A stretch of 64,000 nucleotides of DNA from Limnohabitans sp. Bal53 (GTDB lineage: Bacteria > Pseudomonadota > Gammaproteobacteria > Burkholderiales > Burkholderiaceae_C): positions 1-64,000 of the forward strand of contig NZ_NESH01000003.1 in NCBI RefSeq assembly GCF_003063355.1. The letters run 5' to 3'. This document shows, one piece after another, positions 38,256 through 46,254 of this stretch (within the stretch, counting starts at the first letter, position 1; each line of letters starts with the position of its first letter). The notes under the pieces are model-generated. The model was not told where the DNA came from, made no database searches, and saw only the letters and a list, made by a program, of their open reading frames with translations. Both the position numbers and the translations under genes were made by a program.

Positions 38256-38897
38256 ATGCTTCAATACCAAACCATTCCCGTCACGCCCTTTCAGCAAAAC
38301 TGCTCACTCGTGTGGGACGACCAGAGCCGCCAGGCGGCAGTGATTGATCCGGGGGGGGATCTGGACTTGATTTTGGACGCTGTGCGCCGGCATGGCGTCA
38401 AGCTGGAGCAAATCTGGATCACCCATGGTCACCTGGACCACGCCTCGGGCACGGCCGATTTGGCCGAGCAGCTCGGGGACTTGCCCATCATCGGGCCGCA
38501 CCCTGCAGACCAGTTCTGGATCGACGGTTTGCCGCAGGCCGCTGCAGCGTATGGTTTTCCGCCTGCGCGGGTGTTCAAGCCCACGCGCTGGCTGGCCGAT
38601 GGCGACACCGTCACGCTGGGGGCGCACACGTTGCAGGTGCGCCACTGCCCGGGCCACACGCCAGGTCATGTGGTGTTTTATTCGCCCGACATCAAGCGCG
38701 CTTTTGTAGGGGATGTGCTGTTTGCCGGCAGCATTGGCCGCACCGACTTTCCACAGGGCAACCACGACGACCTGATCGCCAGCATCACCGAGCGTTTGTG
38801 GCCCATGGGCAACGACACGGTGTTCATTCCTGGGCACGGGCCTGAGAGCACCTTTGGGCGTGAACGCCAGTCCAACCCCTACGTCGGCGGGACCTGA
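38256..38897 (+). CDS. MBL-fold metallohydrolase, glyoxalase II-like (YcbL type)
   Basis: 213 residues from the ATG at 38256 (MLQYQTIPVTPFQQNCSLVWDD). The metal motif is ITHGHLDHASG (His57, His59, Asp61, His62), with further ligands in HCPGHTPGHVVFY and GDVLFAGSIGRTDFPQGN and the C-terminal PGHGPEST. Relatives hydrolyse thioesters such as S-lactoylglutathione. It converges on the M48 gene with a 6-bp gap. Confidence 0.93.
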   Translation: MLQYQTIPVTPFQQNCSLVWDDQSRQAAVIDPGGDLDLILDAVRRHGVKLEQIWITHGHLDHASGTADLAEQLGDLPIIGPHPADQFWIDGLPQAAAAYGFPPARVFKPTRWLADGDTVTLGAHTLQVRHCPGHTPGHVVFYSPDIKRAFVGDVLFAGSIGRTDFPQGNHDDLIASITERLWPMGNDTVFIPGHGPESTFGRERQSNPYVGGT

Positions 38898-38903
38898 TCT
38901 GAC

Positions 38904-39776
38904 TTAACCCTTGCGGGCTTGTTCGTAGAGGTGCTGCACCTTGGGCAGATTGGCCTGCAGCTCTTCGATGCGGTTGTTGCCACTGGGATGGGTCGACAAA
39001 AACGACGGCCCGCCATTGCCGCTGGCCGCCTGCATCTTCTGCCACAAGGTGACGCTGGCTTCGGGGCGGTAGCCACCGCGCGCAGCGATCTCCAGGCCCA
39101 CCAGATCGGACTCGGTCTCGTCGTCGCGGCTGTACTTCAAGGTCAGCAGCTGTGTGCCCAGGTTGGCCGCCGCATCACCCAATGAACCCAGCCCCAACAA
39201 TTGCGACGCGATCGACAGGCCCAAACCAGTCGCCTGGGTTTTGGCCAGGCGCTCACGGGCATGCTCGCGCAGGGCATGCGCCATCTCGTGTCCCATGATC
39301 ATGGCCACTTCGTCGTCGTTTAGGCGCAGCTGCTCCAAGATGCCGGTGTAAAAAGCGATCTTGCCGCCAGGCATGCACCAGGCATTGATCTGCTTGCTGC
39401 TGATCAGGTTGACCTGCCACTTCCAGTTGCGCGCACGTTTGTTCCAGGGCGTGGTGTGCGGGATGAGTTTTTGGGCGATGGTGTGCAGGCGTTGCAGCTG
39501 CGGGTGACCATCGGGTGCCAATGCGCCTTGGGCTCGGGCCTCGCTCAGCACCTGCGTGTATTGTTGGCGGGCCGAATTTTCCAGTGTCTCGGCCGGCACC
39601 AGTTTGCGCAAACCCGAGGCCGAGCCCACATCCACCTGGGCCAGGGCCGAGCCTGCCGCGCCAGCGCCTGCTGCCAGCAGGAAAGCCCGCCGGGCTTGCC
39701 AGCGAGGCGATGAGGGGGCCACGGCCTCGGTTGGGGCGTGGGCGGAGGCGGTTTTGAGGTTGCAGATCAAGCACAT
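38904..39776 (-). CDS. M48-family metallopeptidase, exported
   Basis: 290 residues from the ATG at 39776. The N-terminus has a twin-Arg-like signal (RRAFLLAAGAGAAGSALA), so it acts outside the cytoplasm. The zinc motif is HEMAH (163-167), and the downstream Glu ligand is in DDETESDLVGLEIAARGGY. STHPSGNNRIEELQ near the end is typical of BepA/LoiP-like quality-control proteases of the envelope. The frame is open far upstream to 40103 but that part is antisense to the next gene. Confidence 0.92.
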   Translation of the reverse strand: MCLICNLKTASAHAPTEAVAPSSPRWQARRAFLLAAGAGAAGSALAQVDVGSASGLRKLVPAETLENSARQQYTQVLSEARAQGALAPDGHPQLQRLHTIAQKLIPHTTPWNKRARNWKWQVNLISSKQINAWCMPGGKIAFYTGILEQLRLNDDEVAMIMGHEMAHALREHARERLAKTQATGLGLSIASQLLGLGSLGDAAANLGTQLLTLKYSRDDETESDLVGLEIAARGGYRPEASVTLWQKMQAASGNGGPSFLSTHPSGNNRIEELQANLPKVQHLYEQARKG

Positions 39777-39897
39777 GGTGAACAAATCATAACGAATGCA
39801 GCAGGTTTTAACGCCTTGTCGCCAAGCGATGCGTGAGCAAATGTCAACGGCGACAGCGGGCACAGCCGCTGCACGCGCTGCAGTTGATAATTCGTGG

Positions 39898-41277
39898 ATG
39901 TCCGAACCTGTTCTTTCAGCTGCTCCCAACAACAACGCGCCGCCCGCCACCGTGCGCACCTGGCGTGAGGCGCTGCGCTTGTATTTGCAGCCGGCGAGCC
40001 TTCGCATGCTGGCGCTGGGTTTTGCGGCGGGCTTGCCGCTCTTGCTGGTGCTGGGCACGCTCAGTTTCAGGTTGCGCGAGGCGGGCATTGACCGCAGCAC
40101 CATCGGTTACCTCAGCTGGGTGGGTCTCGCGTATGGCGTCAAGTGGATGTGGGCCCCGTTGGTGGACCGCATGCCCATTCCCTGGCTCACACGGCAGCTC
40201 GGCCGCAGGCGCAGTTGGCTGCTGGTGTCGCAGCTGGTTATTGCGCTCGGGCTCGTGGGCATGGCCCTGAACGACCCATCGCAGTTGCTGGGCCCCTTGG
40301 TGGCTTGTGCTTTGGCTGTGGCCATCGCTTCGGCCACACAAGACATTGCGCTGGACGCCTACCGCATCGAGTCCGCCGAGGTGAACGCCCAAGCCGCCTT
40401 GGCGGCCAGTTACCAGACGGGTTACCGCCTGGCCATGATCTGGGCCGGGGCGGGTGTTCTGTGGGTGGCAGCCTGGGCCCAGGGCGAGCAAGCCACGGGC
40501 TACTCACAATCAGCCTGGCAAGCGGCTTATCTGGTCATGGCGCTGAGCATGCTGCCGGGCATGTGGGTGGTGCTGGCTTCTCCCGAGCCAGTGCCCGCGC
40601 CCTTTGCCCCAGCGCGCAACGTAGCCGAGTGGATCAGGGGCGCGGTGGTCGAGCCCTTTGCTGATTTTTGGTTGCGTTACCGCTGGCAGGCGGTGCTGCT
40701 GCTGGCGCTGATCGCGGTTTACCGCATCTCCGACGTGGTGATGGGCATCATGGCCAATCCGTTTTATGTGGATATGGGCTTCACCAAAAGCGAAGTGGCC
40801 AGCGTGACCAAGGTGTACGGCGTCATCATGACTTTGGTGGGGGCGTTTGTGGGGGGGCTGCTGTCGGCGCGGTTGGGCGTCATGCGTGTGCTCATGCTGG
40901 GCGCAGCGCTCAGTGCAGCCAGCAATTTGCTGTTTGTCTGGCTCAGCGGCGTGGGCCACGATGTGCAGGCCCTGGTCTGGGTCATCTCGGCCGACAACCT
41001 GGCCAGCGGCATTGCGTCTGCCGCCTTCATCGCCTATTTGTCCTCGCTCACCAACATCAGCTATTCGGCCACGCAATACGCGCTGCTGAGCTCCATGATG
41101 CTGCTGCTGCCCAAGTTCATCGCCGGGTTTTCGGGGGAGTTTGTGGATGCCCATGGCTACGCCAGCTTCTTCACCGCCACTGCCTGGCTGGGCTTGCCTG
41201 TGCTGGTGCTGGTGGCACTGGCGTCTAGGGTGCACGCGCTCGCGCCGGAACATGGATCGCTTCGTTCCTTGCGATGA
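39898..41277 (+). CDS. AmpG-like MFS permease
   Basis: 459 residues from the ATG at 39898. MFS family with about 12-14 helices. LALGFAAGLPLLLVLGTLSFRLREAGIDRSTIGYLSWVGLAYGVKWMWAPLVDR and ATQDIALDAYRIE are hallmarks of AmpG, which imports muropeptides for wall recycling. A GATAAT box ends 6 bp before the ATG with no ribosome binding site. The last eight codons and the stop lie inside a copy of the dispersed repeat at 41251-41278. An acetyl-CoA carrier-like role is less likely. Confidence 0.87.
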   Translation: MSEPVLSAAPNNNAPPATVRTWREALRLYLQPASLRMLALGFAAGLPLLLVLGTLSFRLREAGIDRSTIGYLSWVGLAYGVKWMWAPLVDRMPIPWLTRQLGRRRSWLLVSQLVIALGLVGMALNDPSQLLGPLVACALAVAIASATQDIALDAYRIESAEVNAQAALAASYQTGYRLAMIWAGAGVLWVAAWAQGEQATGYSQSAWQAAYLVMALSMLPGMWVVLASPEPVPAPFAPARNVAEWIRGAVVEPFADFWLRYRWQAVLLLALIAVYRISDVVMGIMANPFYVDMGFTKSEVASVTKVYGVIMTLVGAFVGGLLSARLGVMRVLMLGAALSAASNLLFVWLSGVGHDVQALVWVISADNLASGIASAAFIAYLSSLTNISYSATQYALLSSMMLLLPKFIAGFSGEFVDAHGYASFFTATAWLGLPVLVLVALASRVHALAPEHGSLRSLR

Positions 41278-41479
41278 CGGCGCTCTCGTTACTGCTTGCT
41301 AAGTACGCCAGTCCATGGATTGCTTCGTGCCTCGCAATGACATCGGTTTATTGTTTCGTGCCACGCAATGACATCGGACAATTGCTTCGTGACTCGCAAT
41401 GACACCAATCAATTGCGCCTTGCCTCGCCATGGCCACTGTTTTGTCAAGGCGAGGAGCGAAGCGACGCGGCCATCCATG
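41251..41479. repeat. Dispersed repeat cluster 1 (about six units)
   Basis: Repeated units of the form GGATCGCTTCGTTCCTCGC followed by AATGAC occur at 41251-41278, 41314-41341, 41349-41372, 41379-41403 and 41412-41436. One unit in the opposite direction lies at 41444-41479 (GAGGAGCGAAGCGACGCGG). The same family recurs at about 57719-57869 and 63485-63678. Units drift in sequence, and spacing is irregular. The cluster fills most of the gap before the response regulator. Confidence 0.85.
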
Positions 41480-41544
41480 TTTCGTTTACCAAACTTTACC
41501 GTTTGGATATCCCGTGACCCAGAACCAGGGTGGATGATCCAACC

Positions 41545-42246
41545 ATGAATCAACTTTTGATGATCGAAGACGATGTGCGCCTGGCGGGCATGGTGGCGGA
41601 CTACTTGGGACAAAACGGCTTTGCCGTGGCCCACGCGCCCGATGCCCGCAGCGGCCTGGACCGTTTGCAAACGCCGGGCATCGATTTGGTGGTCCTGGAC
41701 CTGATGCTGCCTGACATGGACGGCCTGCAGGTGTGTCAGCGCATCCGCGCCTTGCCCGGCAGCATGGGCCAAGTGCCGGTGCTCATGCTCACGGCCAAAG
41801 GTGACCCGATGGACCGCATCATTGGTCTGGAGATGGGGGCCGACGACTATTTGCCCAAACCCTTTGAGCCGCGCGAGTTGCTGGCCCGCATCAAGGCCAT
41901 CTTGCGGCGCAAAAACACGGTGAATGACACGCCCTCGCAGCTCATGCAGTTTGGCTCGCTGGAAATTGACCGCGATGCCCGCCGCGTCAGCGTCAAGGGC
42001 CAGGACTGCGAGTTGACCTCTTACCAATACGACCTGTTGGTGGCGCTGGCCGAACGCGCAGGCCGCGTGCTCACACGCGACCAGATCATGGAAGCGGTGC
42101 GGGGCCGAGAACTTGAAGCCTTTGACCGCTCGATCGACGTGCACATGGGCCGCATCCGCGCCGCCATCGAGGCCGACCCCAAAGCCCCCCAGCGCATCCT
42201 GACAGTGCGCGGTGTGGGCTACGTGTTTGCCCGCCAGCAAGACTGA
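41545..42246 (+). CDS. OmpR-family response regulator
   Basis: 233 residues from the ATG at 41545 (MNQLLMIEDDVRLAGMVADYL). Receiver domain with the acidic pair, phospho-Asp52 in VVLDLMLPDMDG, the Thr of MLTAKGD and the Lys of YLPKPF; a winged-helix output domain follows (LTSYQYDLLVALAERAGRVLTRDQIME, VHMGRIRAAIE, VRGVGYVFA). It works with the kinase 14 bp downstream. The stimulus is unknown. Confidence 0.95.
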   Translation: MNQLLMIEDDVRLAGMVADYLGQNGFAVAHAPDARSGLDRLQTPGIDLVVLDLMLPDMDGLQVCQRIRALPGSMGQVPVLMLTAKGDPMDRIIGLEMGADDYLPKPFEPRELLARIKAILRRKNTVNDTPSQLMQFGSLEIDRDARRVSVKGQDCELTSYQYDLLVALAERAGRVLTRDQIMEAVRGRELEAFDRSIDVHMGRIRAAIEADPKAPQRILTVRGVGYVFARQQD

Positions 42247-42260
42247 CACCCAGACAAACC

Positions 42261-43562
42261 ATGCCGATTCGCCGCCTGTCACGCCACTGGTCACGCCACC
42301 TTTACCTGCGCATCTGGCTGGCCGTGGTGGCGGGCGTGGCGCTGCTCATGTTGGTGGTGGGCTGGGCTTGGCGTGTCACGGTCGAGCAGCATGCCGCCCC
42401 GCCCGCGCCGCGAGAGTGGGTGGTGCTCAACGCCCAAGGCGACGTACTGGACAGCACGACCCGGGCCGGGCCGGGTGCGCCTTTGGTTTTTGAGGTGCCC
42501 TTGGCCGACGGCCAAACCCTGCCGCTGCAAGTGCAGCGCGGTGAGCGGCCTGCCGAGCGCCCCCATGCCTCCGCGATGCAAGGCATGCCGGGCATGCCCG
42601 GTGTGGGGCCTGGCCCTGAAGGCCGCTTGCCGCCCCATTTGCGCAAAGACATGCCCTGGTGGGCCAAGCCCTCCGGTTTTTTCTGGATGTTGGGCCTCAT
42701 TGGCCTGGCTGTGGCACTCGGCCTGTACCCCGTGGTGCGCAGGCTCACGCAGCGCCTTGAAGGTTTGCAGCGCGGCGTGCAGCGCTGGGGAGAAGGCGAT
42801 TTGACGGTGCGCGTGCCAGTGCAAGGCGACGATGAGGTGGCCGACCTGTCCGAGCGCTTCAACGCGGCGGCCGAGCGCATCGAAGGCCTGATGGCCTCGC
42901 AAAAGTCTTTGCTGGCCAATGCCTCGCACGAGTTGCGCTCGCCACTGGCCCGCATACGCATGGGCCTGGAGCTGATGGACGTCCCCCTTGTCGACAATTC
43001 GGTGCAGCAACGCACCCGCGCCGAAATCCTGCGCAACATGGCCGAACTCGACCAACTGATTGACGAAATCTTGCTGGCCAGTCGCTTGGACGCCAAAGAA
43101 GCCGACATCGGCACCATAGAGCCCGTGGACTTGGTGGGCCTGTGCGCCGAAGAGTGCGCGAGGGTTGGAGCCAAACTGGAGGTGCCCCCGGGCATGACCA
43201 CCCTTGAAGTGCCCGGCGTGGCCAAGTTGCTTCGCCGAATGGTGCGCAACCTGTTGGAGAACGCCAAGCGGCACGGCACTGACTCCCCCATCGATGTCCC
43301 TGTCTTGCACCTGCTGATCGGTTCAGACCAAGCGACCCTGACCGTCAGTGACCGAGGCCCTGGCGTGCCTGAGGCCTGGCGACAACGCATTTTTGAGCCA
43401 TTTTTTCGACTGCCTGGCGCGAGCGAACGCCAGGGCAGTGTTGGCCTGGGCCTGGCCTTGGTCAAAAGCATTGCCGAGCGTCATGCCGGTCAGGTGGAGT
43501 GCACAGGCCGTCCCGGGGGCGGCGCTTTGTTTGTCGTCAAACTGCCGATTCAAAATTACTAA
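42261..43562 (+). CDS. Sensor histidine kinase
   Basis: 433 residues. Membrane helix at about 18-38, a periplasmic part with MQGMPGMPGVGPGPEG (Met/Pro/Gly-rich, about 106-120), a second helix at about 139-158, HAMP to about 212, and phospho-His223 in LLANASHELRSPLARIR. The ATPase domain has RRMVRNLLENAKRH, VSDRGPGVP and GSVGLGLALVKSIAERHAG. The Met-rich sensor loop could hint at metal sensing, but that is speculation. Confidence 0.94.
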   Translation: MPIRRLSRHWSRHLYLRIWLAVVAGVALLMLVVGWAWRVTVEQHAAPPAPREWVVLNAQGDVLDSTTRAGPGAPLVFEVPLADGQTLPLQVQRGERPAERPHASAMQGMPGMPGVGPGPEGRLPPHLRKDMPWWAKPSGFFWMLGLIGLAVALGLYPVVRRLTQRLEGLQRGVQRWGEGDLTVRVPVQGDDEVADLSERFNAAAERIEGLMASQKSLLANASHELRSPLARIRMGLELMDVPLVDNSVQQRTRAEILRNMAELDQLIDEILLASRLDAKEADIGTIEPVDLVGLCAEECARVGAKLEVPPGMTTLEVPGVAKLLRRMVRNLLENAKRHGTDSPIDVPVLHLLIGSDQATLTVSDRGPGVPEAWRQRIFEPFFRLPGASERQGSVGLGLALVKSIAERHAGQVECTGRPGGGALFVVKLPIQNY

Positions 43563-43767
43563 ATTTACTTTTTTATTGCCAGTACAGTCATGCTTGTCAG
43601 TGTCGAATGGGTGCGTAACCTTTAAAATCTGACAAAATTGGGCCTATTTTCTTAAAGCCAAAAGCCCCTTTTTTCTTGAAAGCTTTGATGTGTGGACTCC
43701 AAATCATCCAGGCCGTTTCCCGTACATGTCGACGCAAGGGCAGCGCTAGCCTGAGCATCATTCCTTT

Positions 43768-43783
43768 AACTCAAGCTTGAGTT
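43768..43783. promoter_or_regulatory. Perfect 16-bp palindrome upstream of rfbA
   Basis: AACTCAAGCTTGAGTT is its own reverse complement. It lies 37 bp before the rfbA start in a 258-bp gap. It is followed by TTTGC, so it might also act as a weak terminator for the kinase gene. Operator or terminator cannot be decided. Confidence 0.45.
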
Positions 43784-43820
43784 TTGCTAGGTTGGCCTTC
43801 CCTCAAGCGACATTTGTCCT

Positions 43821-44693
43821 ATGACCCAACGCAAAGGCATCATCCTCGCAGGCGGCTCCGGCACCCGTTTGTACCCCGTCACCCAAGCCGTGAGCAAACA
43901 GCTCATGCCGGTGTATGACAAGCCCATGGTGTACTACCCGCTGACCACGCTCATGTTGGCCGGCATCAAAGACGTGTTGCTCATCAGCACACCGCAAGAC
44001 ACCCCGCGTTTTACCGAGCTGTTGGGCGATGGCAGCCAATGGGGCATGAACATCCAATATGCCGTGCAACCCAGCCCCGATGGCTTGGCGCAAGCCTTCA
44101 TCATCGGCAAAGACTTTGTGGGCCATGACCCCAGCGCTTTGGTCTTGGGTGACAACATCTTTTATGGCCATGACCTGGTCAAGCTGCTGGGCAGCGCCAA
44201 CCAGCGCACCAGCGGCGCCAGCGTGTTTGCCTACCATGTGCACGATCCCGAGCGCTACGGTGTGGTCGACTTCGATGGCCATCAACGAGCCCTGAGCATT
44301 GAAGAAAAACCCAAAGTGCCCAAGAGCAACTACGCTGTCACGGGCCTGTACTTCTATGACCAGCAGGTGTGTGACATCGCCGCCGACATCCAGCCCTCTC
44401 ACCGTGGCGAGCTCGAAATCACCGACGTCAACAAACACTATCTGGCGCTCAACCAGCTCAACGTCGAAATCATGGGCCGTGGCTACGCCTGGCTCGACAC
44501 GGGCACGCACGACAGCCTGCTCGAAGCCGCGGGCTTCATTGCCACCCTTCAAAAGCGCCAAGGCCTGATGGTTGCCTGCCCCGAAGAAATCGCTTTCCAC
44601 CAAAAGTGGATCAGCGCCGAGAACCTGCAAAAGCTGGCCCAGCCGCTGGCTAAAAACGGCTACGGGCAATATTTGCTGAACTTGCTCAAGTGA
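43821..44693 (+). CDS. rfbA: Glucose-1-phosphate thymidylyltransferase
   Basis: 290 residues. It makes dTDP-glucose, the first step to dTDP-L-rhamnose for surface polysaccharide. [46 protein letters not shown] and [13 protein letters not shown] are diagnostic. rfbB and rfbD are not in the window, and rfbC follows only after an intervening toxin-antitoxin pair. Confidence 0.96.
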   Translation: MTQRKGIILAGGSGTRLYPVTQAVSKQLMPVYDKPMVYYPLTTLMLAGIKDVLLISTPQDTPRFTELLGDGSQWGMNIQYAVQPSPDGLAQAFIIGKDFVGHDPSALVLGDNIFYGHDLVKLLGSANQRTSGASVFAYHVHDPERYGVVDFDGHQRALSIEEKPKVPKSNYAVTGLYFYDQQVCDIAADIQPSHRGELEITDVNKHYLALNQLNVEIMGRGYAWLDTGTHDSLLEAAGFIATLQKRQGLMVACPEEIAFHQKWISAENLQKLAQPLAKNGYGQYLLNLLK

Positions 44694-44694
44694 T

Positions 44695-44717
44695 TACAAT
44701 GCAATCATTGCAATCAT
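44695..44717 (+). promoter_or_regulatory. Candidate promoter/operator of the FitAB-type pair
   Basis: TACAAT (44695-44700) resembles a -10 box. TGCAA-TCA-TTGCA (44700-44712) is an inverted repeat, and GCAATCAT occurs twice (44701-44708 and 44710-44717). FitA-type antitoxins bind inverted repeats in their own promoter, so this is a plausible autoregulatory site. Confidence 0.4.
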
Positions 44718-44733
44718 CCTAAAGAGACTCAGT

Positions 44734-44991
44734 ATGAGCAGCATCACCATACGCAACCTCGACGACAAGCTCAAAGCCAGCCTGCGCTTGCGTGCTGCGC
44801 GTCATGGTTTGTCGATGGAGCAGGAAGTTAGAAACATTCTCCAAAACACCTTGGCAGCCGAGGCGAGACCAGCCAGTGGACTCGAGTTTGCGATGCGCAT
44901 CAACCAGCGTTTCAAAGGCCTGGGTGCCAATGAACTTGCCCTGCCTGAGCGCCTGCCTCCACGCCCCGTGCCGAACTTTGACCCAGCATGA
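44734..44991 (+). CDS. FitA-type ribbon-helix-helix antitoxin
   Basis: 85 residues. The N-terminal RHH DNA-binding part is SITIRNLDDKLKASLRLRAARHGLSMEQEVRNIL; the C-terminal tail would wrap the toxin. It overlaps the toxin gene by 4 bp, the standard antitoxin-first order. It sits between rfbA and rfbC. Confidence 0.9.
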   Translation: MSSITIRNLDDKLKASLRLRAARHGLSMEQEVRNILQNTLAAEARPASGLEFAMRINQRFKGLGANELALPERLPPRPVPNFDPA

Positions 44992-45422
44992 GCGCGGGAT
45001 TCCTCATCGATACCAACGTGCTTTCTGAGTTGATGCGCGAAAACCCAGCGCCACAAGTGCTGGCTTGGTTTGCAAGCCAGAACGCCAATTTGATGCAAAC
45101 CAGCGCCATCACCCATGCAGAAATCTTGGCCGGCATCGCACTCTTGCCCGCGGGCAAACGGCGCGAAGCCATCGCGCAAGCAGCAGGCCAAATCTTTGAC
45201 GAAGACTTTTCGGGCAGATGCATCGATTTTGGGGGCCAAGCTATAGGCCACTATGCCTTGGTCAGAGCACAACGTCAGTTAGCAGGCCGCCCCATCGATA
45301 CCGCTGACGCGCAAATTGCCGCTATTGCATTGGCAGCCCAGTTGACACTGGTCACACGCAACACCAAAGACTTTGAAGGCATCAACGACTTGCAAGTCAT
45401 CAATCCGTGGTTACACCACTGA
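44988..45422 (+). CDS. FitB/VapC-type PIN-domain toxin
   Basis: 144 residues. PIN RNase signature acidic residues: Asp8 in FLIDTNVLSELMR, Glu in TSAITHAEILAGIALLP, Asp in IDTADAQIAAIA and the Asp/Asn of TRNTKDFEGI. FitB-like in length and motif order. It would cleave RNA when not bound by the antitoxin. All catalytic positions are intact. Confidence 0.92.
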   Translation: MSAGFLIDTNVLSELMRENPAPQVLAWFASQNANLMQTSAITHAEILAGIALLPAGKRREAIAQAAGQIFDEDFSGRCIDFGGQAIGHYALVRAQRQLAGRPIDTADAQIAAIALAAQLTLVTRNTKDFEGINDLQVINPWLHH

Positions 45423-45464
45423 ATCCCCTGCTGGGCGGGCCCACAGGGCCCCTCAAAAAAAGAC

Positions 45465-46016
45465 ATGCCCTACACCGTCATCCCCACCCACATCCCCGAC
45501 GTCCTGATCCTCGAGCCCAAAGTCTTCGGCGACAGCCGGGGTTTCTTTTTTGAAAGCTTCAACCAGCAAGACTTCAACCAAGTCACCGGCCTGGATGTGA
45601 ACTTTGTGCAAGACAACCACAGCCGCAGCGCCCAAGGCGTGCTGCGTGGCCTGCACTACCAGCTGCAACAAGCGCAAGGCAAACTGGTGCGCGTGGTGCG
45701 CGGTGCAGTGTTTGACGTGGCCGTGGATATTCGCAAAAGTTCGCCCACCTTTGGACAATGGACCGGGGTGGAGCTGAGCGAAGACAACCACAGACAGATG
45801 TGGGTTCCGCAGGGCTTTGCGCACGGCTTTGTTGTCCTGTCAGACATGGCTGACTTTCTGTACAAAACCACCGATTACTACGCACCTGCGCACGAGCGCT
45901 GCATTGCTTGGAACGATCCGGCTATTGGCATCACCTGGCCTCAAGGGCTGACGCCACAACTGTCGGCCAAAGATCAAGCGGGTGTGAGCTTGTCGCAAGC
46001 CGAGGTCTTTGGTTGA
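45465..46016 (+). CDS. rfbC: dTDP-4-dehydrorhamnose 3,5-epimerase
   Basis: 183 residues, cupin fold. Catalytic His in LRGLHYQLQQAQGKLVRVVRGAVFDVAVDIR and the WVPQGFAHGFVVLSD block are intact. Third enzyme of dTDP-rhamnose synthesis. It is separated from rfbA by the toxin-antitoxin pair, 42 bp after the toxin stop. Confidence 0.96.
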   Translation: MPYTVIPTHIPDVLILEPKVFGDSRGFFFESFNQQDFNQVTGLDVNFVQDNHSRSAQGVLRGLHYQLQQAQGKLVRVVRGAVFDVAVDIRKSSPTFGQWTGVELSEDNHRQMWVPQGFAHGFVVLSDMADFLYKTTDYYAPAHERCIAWNDPAIGITWPQGLTPQLSAKDQAGVSLSQAEVFG

Positions 46017-46034
46017 GTACCAAATCCGTGCAGA

Positions 46035-46241
46035 TCAATGGTGGTGCCCCACCACCTCCCCAGCTTTCAGCTTGTACACGGTGCCGCAATAAGGGCACTT
46101 GGCTTCGCCGGTTTTGGCCACATCCAAATACACCTTGGGGTGGCTGTTCCAGAGTTTCATGTCGGCTTTGGGGCTGGGGCAAAAAACGCCGCCTTGGGGG
46201 TTCAGGTCGGCGGCCAGCAGTTCAACAGCTTGGGTGCTCAT
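46035..46241 (-). CDS. Small CHCC-type zinc-finger protein
   Basis: 68 residues. Cys in GGVFCPSPK, His in WNSHPKVYLDV and the pair CPYCGTVYKL form the zf-CHCC pattern, related to the NDUFS6-type zinc-binding subunit family. It follows ilvE by 13 bp with a GAGGAA site. The function in bacteria is unknown. Confidence 0.88.
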   Translation of the reverse strand: MSTQAVELLAADLNPQGGVFCPSPKADMKLWNSHPKVYLDVAKTGEAKCPYCGTVYKLKAGEVVGHHH

Positions 46242-46254
46242 GGTGGTGTGTTCC

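Noticed and set aside
39777..40103. N-terminal extension of the M48 peptidase by 109 codons
   Set aside because: It is antisense to the AmpG-like gene and precedes a clear signal sequence start.
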